Source: Natronococcus jeotgali DSM 18795 (GTDB lineage Archaea; Halobacteriota; Halobacteria; Halobacteriales; Natrialbaceae). From it: a stretch of DNA of 64,000 bases. The stretch is from NCBI RefSeq assembly GCF_000337695.1, contig NZ_AOIA01000031.1, forward strand, positions 1 through 64,000, read 5' to 3'. The translations under genes were made by a program, and so were the position numbers. The stretch's first letter is position 1; each line of letters opens with the position of its first letter. The notes beneath the pieces were generated by a model. That model worked only from the letters and a program-made list of their open reading frames with translations, was not told the DNA's origin and searched no databases. Of this stretch, positions 17,625-25,963 are shown piece after piece.

Positions 17625-19133
17625 ATGCAACTACCAGAATCACAGATCGCGGTCCTCGAGACCGCGAGCGCAGACGAGGCGACGCCCGTCGACGCCCTCG
17701 CTGCGGCGACCGACCTGCCGCCCGAAACCGTCACCGGGGCGGCGTTCGAACTCGAGGAGGAAGGACTGGTCGCCGTCGCCGAGCGGGTCGACGAAACGGT
17801 CTCGCTCACCGAAGAGGGCGAGGAGTACGCCGAGCGCGGGCTGCCCGAGGTTCGGCTCTACGAGGCCGCGCTCGAGGCCGGCGCCGACGCCGACCCCGCC
17901 CCGATGGGGCAGGTTATCGGGAATTCCGGGCTCGAGGGTGCGGCGGTCGACATCGCGCTCTCGAACTACGCCCGAAAGGGGTACGGCTCCATCGAGGGCG
18001 GCGAGATCACGGCCGACCCCGACGCAGAGCCCGCCGCGGACGCGGAGGCGACCGCCCTCGACGAGCTCGCGGGCGAGGGAACGCTCGAGGAGGGCGACGT
18101 TTTGGACCAGCTCGAGCGCCGCGGGCTCGTCGAGGTCGCCGAATCGACCGTCCGCGAGGTAGAACTCACCGAGCAAGGCGTCACGGAGCTGATGGCCGGC
18201 GTCGAGACCGCCGAGACGGTCGGGCAGGTGACGCCGGAACTGCTGACCAGCGGCGACTGGGAGGACGTCGAGTTCGCCGAGTACAACGTCGAGGCCGACG
18301 CCGAGACCGTCGAGGGCGGACGCGTCCACGTCCTGCGGGAGATGTCCGAGCGCGTTAAGGACGTCCTCGTCGGGATGGGGTTCGAGGAGATGGACGGCCC
18401 CCACGCCGACGCGGACTTCTGGATCAACGACTGCCTGTTCATGCCCCAGGACCACCCCGCCAGAACGCACTGGGACCGCTTCGCCCTGGAGCAGCCGACT
18501 CACATCGACGAACTCCCGGAGGATCTGGTCGAGCGCGTCGAGCGCGCCCACCGGGAGGGCGTCGGCGACGACGGCGAGGGCTACCACTCCCCCTGGGACG
18601 AGGACTTCGCGCGGGCGCTCGCGCTGCGCGGGCACACGACCTCGCTGTCGACGCGGTACCTCTCCGGCGAGCAGATCGGCGAGATCGAACCGCCAGCGCG
18701 CTTCTTCAGCGTCGAGAAGGCCTACCGCAACGACACCTTAGACGCGACCCACCTGCTCGAGTTCTACCAGATCGAGGGTTGGGTGATGGCCGAGGACCTC
18801 TCGGTGCGCGATCTGATGGGCACCTTCGAGGAGTTCTACGCCCAGTTCGGCATCACCGATATCCAGTTCAAACCCCACTACAACCCCTACACGGAGCCGA
18901 GCTTCGAGCTCTTTGGCACCCACCCGACGACGGGCGAACTGATCGAGATCGGCAACTCGGGCATCTTCCGCGAGGAGATGCTCGAGCCCCTCGGAGTAGA
19001 GTGCGACGTCATGGCCTGGGGCCTGGCCTTAGAGCGCCTTGCCATGCTGACGACGGGCGCGGAGGACATCCGCGACCTCCACGGCACCCTCGCCGACCTC
19101 GAGTTCCTGCGGAACGCGGAGGTGACCTACTGA
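17625..19133 (+). CDS. pheS: Phenylalanyl-tRNA synthetase, alpha subunit
   Basis: Catalytic subunit of the alpha2-beta2 class-II synthetase. The N-terminal 220 residues are winged-helix DNA/tRNA-binding-type modules, as in archaeal and eukaryotic PheS. The catalytic core has motif 1 (VLVGMGFEEMDGPHADADFW), motif 2 (ARFFSVEKAYRND...HLLEFYQIEGW) and motif 3 (DVMAWGLALERLAM), with the Phe-pocket region NPYTEPSFEL. The 502-residue length is normal. ATG 17625 (MQLPESQIAV) is clear. Its stop TGA overlaps the pheT start (TGATG), so the two are translationally coupled. A Phe-rich leader ORF lies upstream. Confidence 0.97.
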   Translation: MQLPESQIAVLETASADEATPVDALAAATDLPPETVTGAAFELEEEGLVAVAERVDETVSLTEEGEEYAERGLPEVRLYEAALEAGADADPAPMGQVIGNSGLEGAAVDIALSNYARKGYGSIEGGEITADPDAEPAADAEATALDELAGEGTLEEGDVLDQLERRGLVEVAESTVREVELTEQGVTELMAGVETAETVGQVTPELLTSGDWEDVEFAEYNVEADAETVEGGRVHVLREMSERVKDVLVGMGFEEMDGPHADADFWINDCLFMPQDHPARTHWDRFALEQPTHIDELPEDLVERVERAHREGVGDDGEGYHSPWDEDFARALALRGHTTSLSTRYLSGEQIGEIEPPARFFSVEKAYRNDTLDATHLLEFYQIEGWVMAEDLSVRDLMGTFEEFYAQFGITDIQFKPHYNPYTEPSFELFGTHPTTGELIEIGNSGIFREEMLEPLGVECDVMAWGLALERLAMLTTGAEDIRDLHGTLADLEFLRNAEVTY

Positions 19134-21007
19134 TGCCAACCGTCGACATCGACCCCGACGAACTGCGCGAACTGACCGGCCACGAGGAGAAAAGCGACGA
19201 GGAACTGCAGGAGGACCTGTTCGGGCTCGGCCTCGAGTTCGAAGGCTGGACCGACGACGACGCGTTCGAACTCGAGTTCGCGCCCGACCGTCTCGACCGG
19301 CTTTCGGTCGAGGGCGTCGCACGCTCGATGCGCTACCAGTACGGCGATTCTCGGGGGGTGCACGTCCCCTCGACGAACGGCGCCGACTGGACCATCGAGG
19401 TCGACGACTCGGTTCCCGACGAACGACCCTACGTCACGGGCGCGGTGATCCGCGACGTCGACTTAGACGAGGACGGTCTCGACTCGCTCATCCAGCTCCA
19501 GGAGAAACTCCACGCGACGATGGGCCGCAAGCGCGCGAAGGGTGCGATCGGGATCCACGATCTGACGATGCTGAAGGGTCGCGATGCGCTACGCGCATCG
19601 GAAAACGCGAGCGGCGACGAGCCGCGAGCGAGCGCTGCGACGGAGGGGAACCCCACGATCCGGTACGTCGGCGTCGAACCCGACGAGGACCGGTTCGTCC
19701 CGCTCGATTCCGACGCCGAACTGACGCCCGCGGAGGTGCTCGAGGAGCACCAGACGGGTCGGGAGTACGCCGACCTCGTCAGCGGGTACGAGCGCTACCC
19801 GGCGATCTACGACGATATCGGGCTGTTCTCGTTCCCGCCGGTGATCAACGGTCGGCGGACGGAGGTCTCGACGGACTCCCGTGACCTGTTCGTCGAGATG
19901 ACCGGCACCGACCAGTGGACGATCGACAAGATGCTGAACATCGTCTGTTACGCGCTCGCGGCGCGGGGCGCGACCCTCGAGGACGTCCGGGTCGAGTACC
20001 CCGACGGCGAGTTGGTGCGCCCCGATCTCTCGACGAAGACGAAGCGGGTCGCCCACGACCGCATCGAGACCCTCCTCGGAATCGATCTCGACCCCGACGA
20101 CGTGATCGATCTGGCCGAGCGCTCGGGGCTCGACGCCACGAGAATCGAGGACGGGGCGACGGCTAACAACGAGAGTACCATCACGCCCCTGGAGGAGCGA
20201 GACGGACTCGAGGAACGGGGCGGCGCGGAGGGTTCGAGCGAGTCGAACGCCAATGACGCCGCGTCGACGGGCGAACTCGTCTACGAGGTGACGATCCCGC
20301 CCTACCGCGTCGACGTGCTCCACCCGCTGGACGTCATCGACGACCTCGGCCGAGCCTACGGCTTCAACGACCTCGAGCCCCGGTACCCCGAGGTCGGCAC
20401 CGTCGGCGGCCGCCACGAACGGTCCCGGCTCGAGCGCGCGGCTCGAACCCAACTCGTCGGGCTGGGCTTCGAGGACCTGCTCAACTTCCACATGATAGAC
20501 GAGGCGCAGAACTACGAGCGCCTCGACGTCGAACCCGGCGAGGACGCCTACGGCGCGGGCGAGCCCGCGACGATCAAGGAGCCCTACAGCGAGGACTACA
20601 CGATGTTGCGAACCTGGACGCTGCCCTCACTGTTGCAGGTCCTCGAGAACAACACCCACCGCGCGTACCCGCAGCACCTCTCGGAGGTCGGGTTCGCGGC
20701 CGAACTCGACGACCGGGAGAACACCGGCGTCGCCGAGGGACGCCACGTCGGTGCGGTCCTCGCCGACCACGAGGCCGGCTACGAGGACGCCAAGGCGCGC
20801 CTGCAGGCGCTCGCCCGCGACTTCGATGTCGACCTCGAGACGCCCGCGGCCGACCATCCGAGCTTCATCCCCGGCCGAGCGGCCGACGTCGTCCTCGACG
20901 GCGAGAACGTCGGCGTCGTCGGCGAGGTCCACCCGAAGGTGCTCGTCGAACACGACCTCGAGGTGCCCGTCGCGGCCTTCGAGTTCGACCTCGAGGCGCT
21001 GCGCTGA
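19133..21007 (+). CDS. pheT: Phenylalanyl-tRNA synthetase, beta subunit
   Basis: Structural and editing subunit paired with PheS. The 624 residues show the archaeal/eukaryotic arrangement: B3/B4 editing region (KRAKGAIGIHDL, FPPVINGRRTEV), B5 domain (VTIPPYRVDVLHPLDVIDDL) and the inactive synthetase-like fold (YTMLRTWTLPSLLQVLENN). Two hydrophilic insertions break the conserved core: one after residue 150, beginning RDALRASENASG, encoded over palindromic DNA, and a roughly 40-residue acidic linker near residues 340-380. ATG 19133 overlaps the pheS stop. Confidence 0.96.
   Translation: MPTVDIDPDELRELTGHEEKSDEELQEDLFGLGLEFEGWTDDDAFELEFAPDRLDRLSVEGVARSMRYQYGDSRGVHVPSTNGADWTIEVDDSVPDERPYVTGAVIRDVDLDEDGLDSLIQLQEKLHATMGRKRAKGAIGIHDLTMLKGRDALRASENASGDEPRASAATEGNPTIRYVGVEPDEDRFVPLDSDAELTPAEVLEEHQTGREYADLVSGYERYPAIYDDIGLFSFPPVINGRRTEVSTDSRDLFVEMTGTDQWTIDKMLNIVCYALAARGATLEDVRVEYPDGELVRPDLSTKTKRVAHDRIETLLGIDLDPDDVIDLAERSGLDATRIEDGATANNESTITPLEERDGLEERGGAEGSSESNANDAASTGELVYEVTIPPYRVDVLHPLDVIDDLGRAYGFNDLEPRYPEVGTVGGRHERSRLERAARTQLVGLGFEDLLNFHMIDEAQNYERLDVEPGEDAYGAGEPATIKEPYSEDYTMLRTWTLPSLLQVLENNTHRAYPQHLSEVGFAAELDDRENTGVAEGRHVGAVLADHEAGYEDAKARLQALARDFDVDLETPAADHPSFIPGRAADVVLDGENVGVVGEVHPKVLVEHDLEVPVAAFEFDLEALR
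19583..19625 (+). repeat. Palindromic insertion inside pheT
   Basis: GATGCG-CTACG-CGCATC (19583-19599) followed by GCGGC-GACGA-GCCGC (19611-19625) are inverted repeats within a non-conserved, in-frame insertion beginning RDALRAS. The first stem shares its GATGCGC core and RDAL coding with the helicase repeat at 5891-5911. Confidence 0.55.
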
Positions 21008-21140
21008 GCGTCTGGAACTCCGTAGTAATCCGCTTTCGTGCGGTCCAGCGATCGTCCCGCAAGCAGGTCTTCAGGTTCAGATGCCTGGGTCAGGTGGTTC
21101 GCGCGGACGGCGAGCGAATCTCGGCCGATAACAAGCGCCC

Positions 21141-21338
21141 TCAGAACTCGTGTTCTACCTCTTCCTCGTTGGCCTTCTGGATGATGATCTTCCCGTCCCG
21201 AACGCGAACGAAAACTTCGTCGCCGATATCCATACCCGCGACTGCGAGTTCGTCCTCGTGGAGGTTCAGATGGACGTTGTGATAGTTGCCGTCTTCGTCT
21301 TTCGCACCGCTTGGACTCAACTTCTTTTTCCGGACCAT
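21141..21338 (-). CDS. Small AbrB/SpoVT-like haloarchaeal protein
   Basis: A 65-residue protein starting MVRKKKLSPSGAKDEDG, with a C-terminal beta segment DIGDEVFVRVRDGKIIIQKA typical of AbrB/SpoVT swapped-hairpin DNA-binding domains. The sequence looks strongly conserved in haloarchaea. A transcription-factor or antitoxin-like role is possible, but no toxin gene lies beside it. ATG 21336-21338 is preceded by a TATA-like CTTAAGTATAT on the minus strand (about 21370-21382). It is convergent with pheT and divergent from the MC1 gene. Confidence 0.75.
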   Translation of the reverse strand: MVRKKKLSPSGAKDEDGNYHNVHLNLHEDELAVAGMDIGDEVFVRVRDGKIIIQKANEEEVEHEF

Positions 21339-21556
21339 CGCGGGATTCTAGCTCGCACTTCGCCGTAGGATATACTTAAGTGTTTTCTACGACATAGCGA
21401 ACGACTCGTTTCGGCCCACGACGGGATCCGTTCGGAGACGAACCCGATTCCGTCGATCGAACGACGTCGAGATCGTCCCTCACGATCACTTAAAGATACT
21501 GGCGCAGTCCGTCGATTTTGGGGATATCTTTATGTCGGATCGTGTGCAGAACTGAC

Positions 21557-21880
21557 ATGGAGGCCGAAACTATGGTACGTGAAGACGGAAAACGAAACTT
21601 CGCACTGCGAGAATCGGGCGGCGACGAGACCAGCGTCTTCTCGGGAAACACGCCCCGCCAGGCGGCGCTCAAAGCGGCCCGTCGACTCGAGCCGGGCTCG
21701 AGCGAGGACGCGGCGGATCGCGTCGAGCTCCGGCTCCGCGAGAAGGGGACCGACAAGGTCCACATCTACGACGGCTGGGCTTGGGAGGAGACCGCTCCCG
21801 ACGACAAACCCGGCTGGATGCCCGACGAGATCACGGAAGCCAACGTCTCGAAGAAGGGGATCGACCACCTCGACGAGTAG
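21557..21880 (+). CDS. MC1 family chromosomal (chromatin) protein
   Basis: Non-histone DNA-bending protein of the MC1 family. The 107 residues contain the diagnostic MVREDGKRNFALRESGG and VFSGNTPRQAALKAARRLEPG, then KGTDKVHIYDGWAWEE. It binds DNA as a monomer and is an abundant nucleoid protein in haloarchaea and Methanosarcina. ATG 21557 is preferred because a TATCTTTATG element sits about 27 bases upstream. The later ATG 21572 (MVREDG) is the alternative and matches shorter homologs. It is probably monocistronic. Confidence 0.93.
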   Translation: MEAETMVREDGKRNFALRESGGDETSVFSGNTPRQAALKAARRLEPGSSEDAADRVELRLREKGTDKVHIYDGWAWEETAPDDKPGWMPDEITEANVSKKGIDHLDE

Positions 21881-22039
21881 TCGTCCCCGACACCGACCGT
21901 TTTGGAGAGTCGCCGTCCGAACCGCGAGTCGAGCGATCGACGCCGAATCGGTTTCCGTCCGCGCGGCGGACCGCGCTCGGCCGGGCCGAACGCGGATGCT
22001 CCGACGCCCTTTTGGCGCGGTCCGGCCAAGACTCGGCCG

Positions 22040-22858
22040 ATGCGTACAGTCACGCTCGGTCCCGAAGGGACCTACTCGCACCGAGCAGCGAGCGCGATCG
22101 CCGACGACGACGAGATCGGGTTCCGACAGTCGGTGACCTCGATCGTCGAGGCCGTCGCGACCGGCGAGTACGACCGCGGCATCGTCCCCATCGAGAACAG
22201 CATCGAAGGGAGCGTCACCGAGAGCTTAGACGCCGTCGCGGAGTACGACGTCGCGATCGTCCGCGAGATCGTCACGCCGATCCGCCACGCGCTGCTCGCC
22301 CAGGGACCGGAGTTCGACACGATCGCCAGCCACTCCCAGGCGCTGGCCCAGTGTCGATCCTACCTCGAGCGCGAGTACCCCGACGCGACCCTCGAGGCCG
22401 TCGCCAGCACCGCCCAGGGCGTCGAGTTCGCCCGCGAGGATCCGTCGGTCGCGGGGATCGGCCACCCCGCCAACGCCGACATCGAGAACGGCCTCGAGGT
22501 GCTCGCCGAAGACATCCAGGACCAGGATTCGAACGCGACGCGGTTTTTCGCGCTCGCGCCCGCCGACGAGCGCTCGACCGGCGGCGGGAAGTCGACGTTC
22601 GTCGTCTACCCGAACGCGAACTACCCCGGACTCCTGCTCGAGTTGCTCGAGCCCTTCGCCGAGCGGGACATCAACCTCTCGCGGGTCGAGTCCCGACCCA
22701 GCGGCCAGCGACTCGGGGACTACGTCTTCCACATCGACGTCGAGGCGGGGCTGTACGAGTCCCGGACGATCGAGGCCCTCGAGGACATCGAGGAGTTGGC
22801 CGAGAAGGGATGGGTGCGACGGCTCGGGTCGTACGATCTCGAGCACGTCGTCGAGTAA
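22040..22858 (+). CDS. pheA: Prephenate dehydratase
   Basis: Converts prephenate to phenylpyruvate in phenylalanine biosynthesis. The 272 residues begin TLGPEGTYSHRAA and contain the catalytic signature GIVPIENSIEGSV and SHSQALAQCRSYL, then a C-terminal ACT domain with the Phe-binding regions [24 protein letters not shown]. The ACT domain implies feedback inhibition by Phe. It is monofunctional, without a chorismate mutase domain, as is usual in archaea. ATG 22040 directly precedes the conserved start, and a CCCTTTTGG element lies about 27 bases upstream. Its proximity to pheST may be functionally meaningful. Confidence 0.96.
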   Translation: MRTVTLGPEGTYSHRAASAIADDDEIGFRQSVTSIVEAVATGEYDRGIVPIENSIEGSVTESLDAVAEYDVAIVREIVTPIRHALLAQGPEFDTIASHSQALAQCRSYLEREYPDATLEAVASTAQGVEFAREDPSVAGIGHPANADIENGLEVLAEDIQDQDSNATRFFALAPADERSTGGGKSTFVVYPNANYPGLLLELLEPFAERDINLSRVESRPSGQRLGDYVFHIDVEAGLYESRTIEALEDIEELAEKGWVRRLGSYDLEHVVE

Positions 22859-22901
22859 TCAACGGTCCCCGCTTCTCTGCTCGCAACCCGGTCAGCGACG
22901 A

Positions 22902-23705
22902 TCAGTAGTGTCCCATGACGCCGGCCGCTCGAGCGCGGTCGGTACAGTACCGGAAGAGAGCGTAGCCGAGAGCGAAGTACGCGATCCCCACGAGCGCGAG
23001 CACCGAGAGTTCCGCGGGCTCGAGCTCCCAGAGCCGGACACCCTCGTTCATCATCCGTTGGAGCAGGTAGCTCCCCTGGGTGAGCGGGAGCAGTTTCAGC
23101 GCGACGAACTCCGTCGAAGTGGGCCCGAGGGTGATACAGGCGACGAGCGCGAACTTGACGAGACCGAAGACCGCACTGACGTTCTTGTAACGAACTGTCG
23201 CGCCGCCGAACAGCAGCCCGAGTCCGATCGTCGACAGGAGCGTGAGGGCGACGATTGGAACGATACTGAGGAGATCGAGCGAGATCGACTCCCCCGTCGT
23301 CAGGAGCATCAGTGCGAGCATCGCGAACCCGATCGAGAACGTCACCAGCAGCGAGCTGAGCGACAGCAACACCGCGATAGGGCCGAAGCCGATCGGCGAG
23401 AGATAGAGCTGCTCTAAGGTCCCCCACTTCGCCTCCGTCGCGAACAGTCCCGCGAGCGACTGGTAAGAGGCGTTTGCCATGACGAACAGGAAGAATCCGA
23501 CGATCAGCGCGCCGAGCGTCTCGCCGAAACTCGGGCCGACGAGCGAGCGCCCGCCGACGTAGACGAGAAGAAACAGTGCGTACAGACCCAGTACCGCGCC
23601 AGCGGTGTTCAGCGGGTACCGTCGCATGATGAGCAGGTCCCGCCGCACCAGCGCGGACAGCGCCGAGGCGAGCGCTGACAGCGTCCTTGGGTCGCCTCCA
23701 CTCAT
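22902..23705 (-). CDS. ABC-2 type transporter permease (cluster pair 1)
   Basis: Membrane subunit with about six hydrophobic helices over 267 residues, no solute-binding features, and ABC-2-like signatures such as GFFLFVMANASYQSLAGLFATEAKWGTLEQLYLSP (a cytosolic loop before helix 3). ABC-2 exporters move drugs, lipids, glycans or peptides outward. The start at 23703-23705 (MSGGDPRTLS) overlaps the ATPase stop by ATGA, so the two form a translationally coupled pair. Codon use is less GC-biased than in flanking housekeeping genes. It is grouped with a small peptide gene and a CPBP protease, suggesting export or immunity for a peptide. Confidence 0.85.
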   Translation of the reverse strand: MSGGDPRTLSALASALSALVRRDLLIMRRYPLNTAGAVLGLYALFLLVYVGGRSLVGPSFGETLGALIVGFFLFVMANASYQSLAGLFATEAKWGTLEQLYLSPIGFGPIAVLLSLSSLLVTFSIGFAMLALMLLTTGESISLDLLSIVPIVALTLLSTIGLGLLFGGATVRYKNVSAVFGLVKFALVACITLGPTSTEFVALKLLPLTQGSYLLQRMMNEGVRLWELEPAELSVLALVGIAYFALGYALFRYCTDRARAAGVMGHY

Positions 23706-24709
23706 AGCGCACTCCGAGGGTGACATCGATCCTCGGTCGGTGACCGATCGAACGCGAACGAGTCGAGGACGGTTTCGAGGCTTCCCTCGAGAGTCCGTAC
23801 CGACTCGATCTGCGAGCCGTGCGCCACAACCGTTCCGGTTAGCTCGTGGATGCGGCCGGCGTCCGGAACGGCGACTTCCAGCGTCGTTCGATCCCGACGC
23901 TCGGTGCAGGAGACGAGATCGTACGTCTGATCGATCTCGCTTCGCGCTGCCGGTGAGAGCTGTCCCTCGACGACCAGTTCGTACACCTCCGTCCGGAAGA
24001 CGTCGACCAAGTTTTCGATGTCGTCGTCCGCCACGATACGGCCGTCGTCGAGAATGATACCTCGATCACAGACCGACTCGATCGCGTCGAGGTCGTGACT
24101 CGAGAGGACGATCGTCATCCCCCGTTGCTCCGCGAGGTCGACGAGCAACGCCTGAAGCTCAAGGGACCCCTCGGTATCGAGTCCGAGCGTCGGTTCGTCG
24201 AGAAACAGCACGTCGACGTTCTGTACCAGCGCTGCGGCAATCGAGACTCGCTGTTTCTGTCCTCGAGAGAGGTCGTTCACCACTTCGGTCGAGAGATCAG
24301 TGAGGTTCAGTTGGTCGATGGTCGCGCGAATTCGCTCGTCATTACACTCGGCGGCGTTCAGTCGGCTGAAAAACTCGAGGTTCTCACGGACCGTCAGTCG
24401 CCAGTACGTGCTCCGGGCTCCCTCGAGTACCGCGGCCATCTTCGCGTGAGCGCGATGCGGATGCTCCGCGATGTCGGTTCCGTCGACTTGAACATGTCCT
24501 CCCGTTGGAGAGACCAACCCGAGCAACGTTTTGAGCAGCGTCGTCTTTCCGGCCCCGTTCGGTCCGATCAGTCCGGCGATCGTTCCCGGTTCGATCTGCA
24601 GATTGACACCGTCGACTGCACGAACCGTCTCTTCGCTTCGTTCGTACGCCACGACTAGATTTTCGACGGAGATGATCGGGCACGTCGTCGGATCACCGTT
24701 CTCGGTCAT
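23702..24709 (-). CDS. ABC transporter ATP-binding protein (cluster pair 1)
   Basis: A 335-residue ATPase subunit. Walker A is GPNGAGKTTLL (about residue 46), the signature is LSRGQKQRVS, Walker B is VLFLDEPTLGLD, and the switch His lies in SSHDLDAIE. The C-terminal roughly 100 residues form an extra acidic domain seen in ABC-2 exporters. ATG 24707-24709 is preceded on the minus strand by GATTATATGTA (plus 24735-24745) at leaderless spacing. It is divergent from the 25-codon peptide gene at 24843, so both could share regulation. Confidence 0.93.
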   Translation of the reverse strand: MTENGDPTTCPIISVENLVVAYERSEETVRAVDGVNLQIEPGTIAGLIGPNGAGKTTLLKTLLGLVSPTGGHVQVDGTDIAEHPHRAHAKMAAVLEGARSTYWRLTVRENLEFFSRLNAAECNDERIRATIDQLNLTDLSTEVVNDLSRGQKQRVSIAAALVQNVDVLFLDEPTLGLDTEGSLELQALLVDLAEQRGMTIVLSSHDLDAIESVCDRGIILDDGRIVADDDIENLVDVFRTEVYELVVEGQLSPAARSEIDQTYDLVSCTERRDRTTLEVAVPDAGRIHELTGTVVAHGSQIESVRTLEGSLETVLDSFAFDRSPTEDRCHPRSAL

Positions 24710-24733
24710 ACAGCGAAGCGTGGGCCTCGTGAT

Positions 24734-24835
24734 CGTACATATAATCTCGCATACAACCGAGACGAGTGTGTACTCTCGGTACCACGTCCTCTTTCAGATT
24801 TATAACCGAAAGCGAGACCATTCAGACTCGGGTGA
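24734..24835. promoter_or_regulatory. Divergent promoter region between ABC pair 1 and the peptide gene
   Basis: On the minus strand GATTATATGTA (24735-24745) precedes the ATPase. On the plus strand GATTTATAACC (about 24797-24807) precedes the peptide gene, followed by GGTGA (24831-24835), a Shine-Dalgarno matching the 16S anti-SD and 7 bases before ATG 24843. The region is clearly more AT-rich than its surroundings. Confidence 0.55.
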
Positions 24836-24842
24836 CATACCC

Positions 24843-24920
24843 ATGCTCCAATACATCGAAGCGGGATACGATGGCGATACGCTGAGCGGCAGTCTCAGCG
24901 TCGAAATCGGATCCTTCTAG
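24843..24920 (+). CDS. Candidate 25-residue peptide gene
   Basis: The frame starts MLQYIEAGYDGD, ends VEIGSF-TAG, and is preceded by a well-placed GGTGA Shine-Dalgarno and TATA box, so translation is plausible although the product is tiny. Gly, Ser and Asp are abundant and there is no Cys, hydrophobic helix or cationic patch. An inverted repeat GCTGAG-N7-CTCAGC lies in its 3' half. Placed between a divergent ABC exporter and a CPBP membrane protease, it could be a precursor of an exported or modified peptide, or a regulatory leader. I recognise no family. Confidence 0.5.
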   Translation: MLQYIEAGYDGDTLSGSLSVEIGSF

Positions 24921-25038
24921 AGGCGACGCTCGGAGGAACAGCCCTATCACCAACCCGTTTTGGCCGTGACGAGATGCTGCCGAATCGAGTCGAACGGGCG
25001 GTTGACCCCCAGAGGCCGGCCGTGAGAATACTGTGCCT

Positions 25039-25905
25039 ATGAGTCCGGATCGCAACAGTCCCGTCGAAGCCGTCGAGGAGTGGAGAGTCGCGACCCTGTC
25101 ATTGGTTCTGCTCGCAGTCATGTTCACAGTACTGATCGGCTCCCACATCGTCGCAAACAGCCTCCTTTCGATTCCCTGGCTCCTCCCGGAAGCAGAAGGG
25201 GCATTGATCGGCATCCCGGTCGCACTGGCCGTCTATCTCCTCGTCCCGAGGCTCGTCGGAATTCTACGCGAGGCGCTGTTTATTACGGTCCCCAGCCGAT
25301 CGGTCCTTCGGTGGGCCGGAGTTGCGGTCGTCCTCGTCGGAGTTGTCACCGTCGGTAGCGTCGCGGGTCTCTCGGGGACGCTCGAGGTACACGTCAGCGA
25401 CGGCCGGTTTCTCCGGAGAGTCCTGCTCAGTGCGGTGCTGTTGGGACTGCTCGCCGCAATAACGGAGGAGTTCGTATTTCGCGGATATCTGCTCTCGTTT
25501 ATCGGCCACAACTGGGGATGGCCGGCGGCGATCGTGTTGACGTCGATACTGTTTGGATTGCTGCACAATAGCAAGGTCGCGGGCACCGGCGCATCGGGAC
25601 TCTACGTGCTGGTCGCAACCTCAGCAGGACTGCTGTACGCGCTCGTCACCTACTACACCGAAAGCGTCTGGAACGCGGTCGTGCTCCACACCGTCTGGAA
25701 CACCGTGTTTCACACTCAGGTAATCTCGATCGAGCCCGCCGAAACGCAATCGGAACGAGCGATAGTTAGCTACGAGTACGCCGAGGCCGGTTTCCTGTTC
25801 GGCGGAAACTGGGCGACTGCTACCGTGTCTCCGTTCGTGCTGCTCGTACTAGTAGTCGCATCGGCCACCGTATTACTCGACTACCGATCAAATTCCGTCG
25901 AGTAA
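25039..25905 (+). CDS. CPBP family intramembrane metalloprotease (CAAX/Abi type)
   Basis: A 288-residue membrane protease homolog with about eight hydrophobic helices. The catalytic motifs of the CPBP/Rce1/Abi family are present: EEFVFRGYL (EExxxR, about residue 153), a first His in LFGLLHNSK, and HTVWNT (HxxxN-like) further on. Members mature prenylated proteins in eukaryotes and commonly act in bacteriocin processing or self-immunity in prokaryotes. ATG 25039 is preferred; GTG 25033 is an in-frame alternative. It lies 118 bases after the peptide gene on the same strand and 58 bases before ABC pair 2. Confidence 0.92.
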   Translation: MSPDRNSPVEAVEEWRVATLSLVLLAVMFTVLIGSHIVANSLLSIPWLLPEAEGALIGIPVALAVYLLVPRLVGILREALFITVPSRSVLRWAGVAVVLVGVVTVGSVAGLSGTLEVHVSDGRFLRRVLLSAVLLGLLAAITEEFVFRGYLLSFIGHNWGWPAAIVLTSILFGLLHNSKVAGTGASGLYVLVATSAGLLYALVTYYTESVWNAVVLHTVWNTVFHTQVISIEPAETQSERAIVSYEYAEAGFLFGGNWATATVSPFVLLVLVVASATVLLDYRSNSVE

Positions 25906-25963
25906 TGATCCGATAGTAATAACTTTCACAAATAAGTACTATAGGGCAGCTAGTGAGAAGCCG

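Noticed and set aside
24906-24920. Possible terminator directly after the peptide gene
   Set aside because: The inverted repeat GCTGAG/CTCAGC lies within the coding part and no T-run follows, so I did not call a terminator.
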